From positions 310,001 through 374,000 of the forward strand of contig NZ_LTZG01000001.1 of the NCBI RefSeq assembly GCF_001592825.1: a stretch of 64,000 nt of DNA. Direction: 5' to 3'. Position 1 is the stretch's first letter; each line of letters starts with the position of its first letter. A model generated the notes under the pieces. The model made no database searches. It saw only the letters and a list, made by a program, of their open reading frames with translations, and had not been told where the DNA came from. A program made the translations under genes and the position numbers. Source of the stretch: Planococcus maritimus. Its GTDB lineage: Bacteria > Bacillota > Bacilli > Bacillales_A > Planococcaceae. Of the stretch, positions 59,558 through 64,000 are shown piece after piece.

Positions 59558-61954
59558 TTACATGACTGCTGTCGGATTCATGTCGATGGACAATGTTGCC
59601 CCCGTTTTGATCCAATCGCTGCGGTAGATTTTGATCAATTGCTGCAGCACTTCAGCCAGCTTCGGTTCTTTTTTGTATTTTATCAAACATTGATAGCGAT
59701 ATCTATTGTTCACGCGGGCAATGAGCGAAGCGGAAGGCCCGATAATGATGGTTTTAGGCGACAAGCGGTGGCGCAGATATTCGGTCATCTGCTGGGCATA
59801 GCCCGATACCGTCATCAAATCTTCGTGGGTAAACTGGATATTGACAACATAATAATAAGGCGGATAGCCGCTGGTTCGCCGCATGGCCATTTCCTGCTCA
59901 TAAAACGGTTCATATAATTGGTCTTTTGCGAGCGTGATTGCATAATGCTCAGGCGTATAGGTCTGTACATAGACTTCGCCCGGCAGCACATCACGTCCCG
60001 CGCGCCCGCTCACTTGCGTTAACAATTGGTAAGTCTTTTCCGCTGCGCGAAAATCGGGCAAATGCAAGGTTGTATCTGCCGACAAAACACCCACCAAGGT
60101 GATGTTCGGAAAATCTAGGCCTTTGGCAATCATTTGCGTGCCAAGCAATATATCGGCTTTGCCTTCGCCAAACGCTGACAAGATTTTCTCATGCGCGCCT
60201 TTATTGCGGGTTGTGTCGACATCCATCCGCAATACTCGGGCATCCGGAACAAGTTTTGCCAGTTCCTCTTCGACTTTTTGAGTTCCTGTCCCGAAAAAGC
60301 GGATATGGTCACTTTCACATTCCGGACAAGTGGTCGGCACGGGTTCATCATAGCCGCAATAATGGCATTTCATGCGCTCACTCGCCCGGTGATAGGTCAG
60401 GGAAATATCGCAATTCGGACATTGCAGCACCGTTCCGCAATCACGGCATAAGACGAACGAAGAATAGCCACGTTTGTTCAAGAACAACACCACTTGTTCT
60501 TGTCGTGCAAGGCGCTCGCGGATTGCTTCTGCCAATTCCACCGAAAACATTGACCGGTTGCCGGTCCGCAACTCTTCTCGCATATCCACAATATGAACTT
60601 CCGGCAATGGTTGATTTTTGGCACGATTTTTCAGCGCCAGTAATTCATAGACCCCTTTTTTTGCACGCGCAAAAGATTCCAAGGAAGGCGTCGCACTGCC
60701 GAGAATGACTGGGCATTGATGCTGCTGGCTGCGCCAAATGGCCACATCTCGTGCGTGATAGCGTGGCGAGTCGTCTTGTTTATAACTTGATTCATGCTCT
60801 TCATCGAGAATGATTAAACCAAGATTTTGAAACGGCGCGAAAATTGCCGAACGCGCCCCCACAACCACTTTTACTTCCGCACGCTGGATTTTCCGCCATT
60901 CATCGTATTTTTCCCCTGCCGACAGTCCACTGTGAAGGACGGCAACCAAATCACCAAAGCGCTCTTTGAAGCGGATCGTCATCTGCGGAGTTAAAGAGAT
61001 TTCTGGCACGAGCATGATCGCCTCTTTGCCTTGTTCGAGCACTTGGGCGATCGTCTGCAAATAAATCTCCGTTTTCCCGCTGCCGGTAATGCCGTGCAAC
61101 AGGAAAGTCTTTTCGGTGTTCAGTGAAGAGCGGATTGCGTCGAACGCCACTTGCTGTTCGTCTGTTAAAGCCAGGGCGTGCTTTTGGTCAATCGCCGTCA
61201 AAAGAGAAGGATCCCGATACGATTCCATCGATGAAAAACGTGCCATTCCTTTTTCTGCGAGCGCGTTGACGGTTGGAAGCGAGACGCCCGCCAATTTCTG
61301 CAGCTGGGAAGATTCAAAAGTTTCTCCTATATGCTTCAGGAAAAATTCCTGGAGCTTCAACTGCTGCTTGGCATTCGCTCTAATGGAAACATTTTCTATA
61401 TTTTCTGCCGTATCTGTAATATGGACCATGCGCACTTTTTTTACACCGGTTTTTTGCTGGATATTGGTATCCGCCACTACCGTGCCTTTGTCCATTTCTT
61501 TTTTCATCAGGCCGTATACTTCTTCCGCTTCCTGTGCACGGACAAAATCACGTGTGCCGAAATACGGATGCAATTCCTTTGGCAGTTCTTCAATAGCAGC
61601 ATTCAATACAAAGCGTTTCTCATATTTGGCGCGCAATGCTGCCGGTACCATAACCTGCAAGGCATCGATTTCAAAGCAAACAGTCTGGCGTTTCATCCAT
61701 TGTGCTAGTTCAAGCATTTCACGATTCAATACCGGTACAACGTCCATCAGTTCATGGATCGGCTTGAGCCGTTTCGGGTCAAATTCGGATGTTTCTTTGA
61801 TTTGTGTAATAAAACCGAGTACTTTGCGGTTGCCAAAAGGCACTTTCACGCGCATACCCGGTTCGGTGAGTGCCTGGAATTTTTCCGGCACTGCATAGTC
61901 GAATGGCCGGTCGATCGGATGTGCGGCAACATCAACGATGACTTCCGCAATCAT
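59558..61954 (-). CDS. priA: Primosomal replication restart helicase PriA
   Basis: 3'-5' helicase that reloads the replisome at repaired forks. The protein has 798 residues. An N-terminal 3'-end-binding domain and winged helix are followed by helicase motifs GITGSGKTEIYL, DEEHESSYKQ, GSATPSLES and SGRAGRD. Between the helicase lobes eight cysteines form two zinc sites (CRDCGTVLQCPNC, then CHYCG and CPEC). Its start overlaps the coaBC stop by 4 nt. Confidence 0.98.
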   Translation of the reverse strand: MIAEVIVDVAAHPIDRPFDYAVPEKFQALTEPGMRVKVPFGNRKVLGFITQIKETSEFDPKRLKPIHELMDVVPVLNREMLELAQWMKRQTVCFEIDALQVMVPAALRAKYEKRFVLNAAIEELPKELHPYFGTRDFVRAQEAEEVYGLMKKEMDKGTVVADTNIQQKTGVKKVRMVHITDTAENIENVSIRANAKQQLKLQEFFLKHIGETFESSQLQKLAGVSLPTVNALAEKGMARFSSMESYRDPSLLTAIDQKHALALTDEQQVAFDAIRSSLNTEKTFLLHGITGSGKTEIYLQTIAQVLEQGKEAIMLVPEISLTPQMTIRFKERFGDLVAVLHSGLSAGEKYDEWRKIQRAEVKVVVGARSAIFAPFQNLGLIILDEEHESSYKQDDSPRYHARDVAIWRSQQHQCPVILGSATPSLESFARAKKGVYELLALKNRAKNQPLPEVHIVDMREELRTGNRSMFSVELAEAIRERLARQEQVVLFLNKRGYSSFVLCRDCGTVLQCPNCDISLTYHRASERMKCHYCGYDEPVPTTCPECESDHIRFFGTGTQKVEEELAKLVPDARVLRMDVDTTRNKGAHEKILSAFGEGKADILLGTQMIAKGLDFPNITLVGVLSADTTLHLPDFRAAEKTYQLLTQVSGRAGRDVLPGEVYVQTYTPEHYAITLAKDQLYEPFYEQEMAMRRTSGYPPYYYVVNIQFTHEDLMTVSGYAQQMTEYLRHRLSPKTIIIGPSASLIARVNNRYRYQCLIKYKKEPKLAEVLQQLIKIYRSDWIKTGATLSIDMNPTAVM

Positions 61955-63150
61955 TTTGCAAATTCCTTATCGGTAATCAGTGTCAGCAATTCAAGCGCCA
62001 GCTCTTTTTTCGGCATGACCGGAAAACTTTTCTCGAATTCCCCGCGGCCGTAAACGGTTACTGCATTCGTGTCGTGATCAAAGCCTGCTTGGTCTGCGCT
62101 GACGTCGTTGGCGATGATGTAATCAGCATTTTTACGCTCGAGCTTCGCTTTGGCATATTGTGCCACGTGATCGGTTTCTGCCGCGAAACCGATCAAGATT
62201 TGATGGCTCTTTAATTGGCCAAGCTGCTGCAGGATGTCTGTCGTGCGCTCCAGCTCAAGAACCGAATTGCCTTCTTTTTTCTTGACCTTCTGCCCCGCGA
62301 TAGCTGCCGGACGGTAATCTGCGACAGCTGCTGTCTTAACAACCAAGTCCGCGTTGTCATATTCACCAAGCACTGCTTCTAGCATCTGCTGTGCGCTCTC
62401 GACTTGAATGCGCTTGACGCCGCTTGGCACAGCTAAAGAAACCGGCCCGCTGATCAAGGTCGTGTCAGCCCCGAGTTCTGCTGCGGCTTGAGCCATGGCA
62501 TAGCCCATCTTGCCGCTCGAAAAGTTTGTTAAGAACCTCACCGGATCAATCCGTTCGCGTGTCGGCCCTGCCGTCACGACGACTTTTTTGCCTTTTAGCG
62601 GCTTGTTTTTCGTGAAATGTCCGGCCACCAGTTCGGTAATTTTTTCCGGTTCCTCTAAACGCCCTTTGCCGACATACCCGCATGCCAAAAAGCCTTCGGA
62701 CGGCTCAATGAAACGGATGCCATCGTGATGCAGTCGGTCGATATTGCGTTTGACTGCCGGGTGATCATACATATGGACATTCATTGCAGGTGCCACCCAA
62801 ATCGGCGCTGTCGTCGCAAGGAGGACAGTCGACACCATATCATCTCCTAAGCCATTCGCCATTTTTGCAATCATATTCGCAGTTGCAGGTGCGACGATGA
62901 CAAGGTCTGCCCAGTCCGCCAAATCGATGTGGGCGATGACGGAAGAATCTTTTTCGTCGAAAGTATCAAAATAGACGTCATTTCTGGACATGACTTGAAA
63001 TGACAAAGGCTGGACAAATTGCTTGGCCGATGCTGTCATGATGACTTTCACATCCGCCCCTGCCTGGGATAATTTGCTGACGAGGGCGACCGCTTTATAG
63101 ACGGCAATTCCGCCGCTTACACATAATAGGATTTTTCGATTTGCCAACAC
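61951..63150 (-). CDS. coaBC: Bifunctional phosphopantothenoylcysteine decarboxylase/synthetase CoaBC
   Basis: Two consecutive coenzyme A steps in one protein of 399 residues. The N-terminal CoaC flavoprotein half (about 1-185) has VAPATANMIAKMANGLGDD, PAMNVHMYDHPA and the ACGYVGKGRLEEP lid. The CoaB half (about 190-399) has VVTAGPTRERIDPVRFLTNFSSG (in part) and KKKEG. The start is GTG, 7 nt after AAAGGGTG. It follows the rpoZ terminator. Confidence 0.97.
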   Translation of the reverse strand: MLANRKILLCVSGGIAVYKAVALVSKLSQAGADVKVIMTASAKQFVQPLSFQVMSRNDVYFDTFDEKDSSVIAHIDLADWADLVIVAPATANMIAKMANGLGDDMVSTVLLATTAPIWVAPAMNVHMYDHPAVKRNIDRLHHDGIRFIEPSEGFLACGYVGKGRLEEPEKITELVAGHFTKNKPLKGKKVVVTAGPTRERIDPVRFLTNFSSGKMGYAMAQAAAELGADTTLISGPVSLAVPSGVKRIQVESAQQMLEAVLGEYDNADLVVKTAAVADYRPAAIAGQKVKKKEGNSVLELERTTDILQQLGQLKSHQILIGFAAETDHVAQYAKAKLERKNADYIIANDVSADQAGFDHDTNAVTVYGRGEFEKSFPVMPKKELALELLTLITDKEFAK

Positions 63151-63164
63151 CGTAAAACACCCTT

Positions 63165-63205
63165 TCTAAACAACAAACTCCCAAAGAACAGGTTCGCTCT
63201 GGGAG
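63165..63205 (-). terminator. Terminator after rpoZ
   Basis: Stem CTCCCAGAG/CTTTGGGAG (one mismatch) with a short loop, followed by TTTGTTGTTT on the minus strand, between rpoZ and coaBC. Confidence 0.7.
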
Positions 63206-63225
63206 TCGTCAATTGAGATCATAAG

Positions 63226-63449
63226 TTAAATTTCGTCTTCGTAAATCGCGGATGCATCTTGCTGAACTGGCGTCAACGCGCCTTCTGCAATCTCTTCAAG
63301 CGCTTTGCCAACGGCTTTATGGGATGTATAGGAAGCCAGTTTCTCATCGCCATGTTCATGCAATTGGCGGGCTCTTTTGGAAGCCAAAGCCACCAATGAG
63401 TATTTTGAATCGATGCGGCTTTTTAGTTTATCAACGGATGGGTATAACA

Positions 63450-63450
<1 letters not shown>
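63226..63450 (-). CDS. rpoZ: DNA-directed RNA polymerase omega subunit
   Basis: Small subunit that stabilises the beta-prime subunit. The protein has 74 residues: MLYPSVDKLKSRIDSKYSLV, then ASKRARQL with the core RAR motif, and KAVGKALEEIAEG. Its ATG overlaps the gmk stop by one base (TGATG). Confidence 0.96.

Positions 63451-64000
<550 letters not shown>

Overview
The window is a dense block of conserved housekeeping genes from a Gram-positive Firmicute (class Bacilli). Gene order closely follows the Bacillus subtilis chromosome from gmk to infB: coaBC-priA-def-fmt-rsmB, prpC-prkC-rsgA-rpe-thiN, rpmB, yloU-fakA, sdaAB-sdaAA-recG, fapR-plsX-fabD-fabG-acpP, rnc-smc-ftsY-ylxM-ffh, rpsP-khpA-rimM-trmD-rplS, rbgA-rnhB, sucCD, dprA-topA-trmFO, xerC-hslVU-codY, rpsB-tsf-pyrH-frr-uppS-cdsA-dxr-rseP-proS-polC and rimP-nusA-rnpM-ylxQ-infB. 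spoVM is missing next to rpmB, the fla/che block is missing between codY and rpsB, and ylqD is missing after khpA. Together with the protein sequences this suggests a non-sporulating member of the Planococcaceae (Planococcus-like). That placement is inference from gene content and remembered homologues, not from a database search.

All genes but one lie on the minus strand, so transcription runs from the right end to the left. The exception is rpmB (L28), a single plus-strand gene at 51.5 kb with its own promoter and terminator. Packing is tight: at least eleven junctions use 4-nt NTGA stop/start overlaps, and no stretch above 300 bp lacks a gene. I see no tRNA, rRNA, CRISPR array, insertion sequence, prophage or attachment site.

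Region by region, right to left. 63.4-64 kb: gmk (cut by the edge) and rpoZ. 52-63 kb: a long co-directional run joining coenzyme A synthesis, replication restart, formyl-methionine metabolism, rRNA methylation, the Ser/Thr kinase-phosphatase pair, ribosome GTPase RsgA, ribulose-phosphate epimerase and thiamine pyrophosphokinase. 49-51.3 kb: Asp23-family protein and fatty acid kinase. 45.4-49.1 kb: serine dehydratase and RecG. 41.8-45.4 kb: the FapR-controlled fatty acid genes, with a clear FapR operator on the promoter. 34.6-41.7 kb: RNase III, SMC and the SRP proteins. 30-34.5 kb: ribosomal proteins S16 and L19 (L19 with its leader RNA), rRNA/tRNA maturation, signal peptidase and RNase HII. 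21-29.6 kb: succinyl-CoA synthetase, one unrecognised membrane protein, DprA, TopA, TrmFO, XerC, HslVU and CodY. 4.7-18.3 kb: S2, EF-Ts, UMP kinase, RRF, lipid and isoprenoid enzymes, RseP, ProRS and PolC. 0-4.7 kb: the nusA-infB operon, preceded by a promoter and a hairpin in the leader.

I did not find a clearly new biological system. The observations most worth a second look are regulatory: the imperfect terminator-like hairpin in the rimP-nusA leader (probable NusA autoregulation), a structured rpsB leader, the L19 leader, and a possible rpmB leader. On the protein side they are an HslV without the N-terminal serine known in B. subtilis, a long repeat-rich N-terminus in IF-2, and an unrecognised single-pass membrane protein between dprA and sucD.
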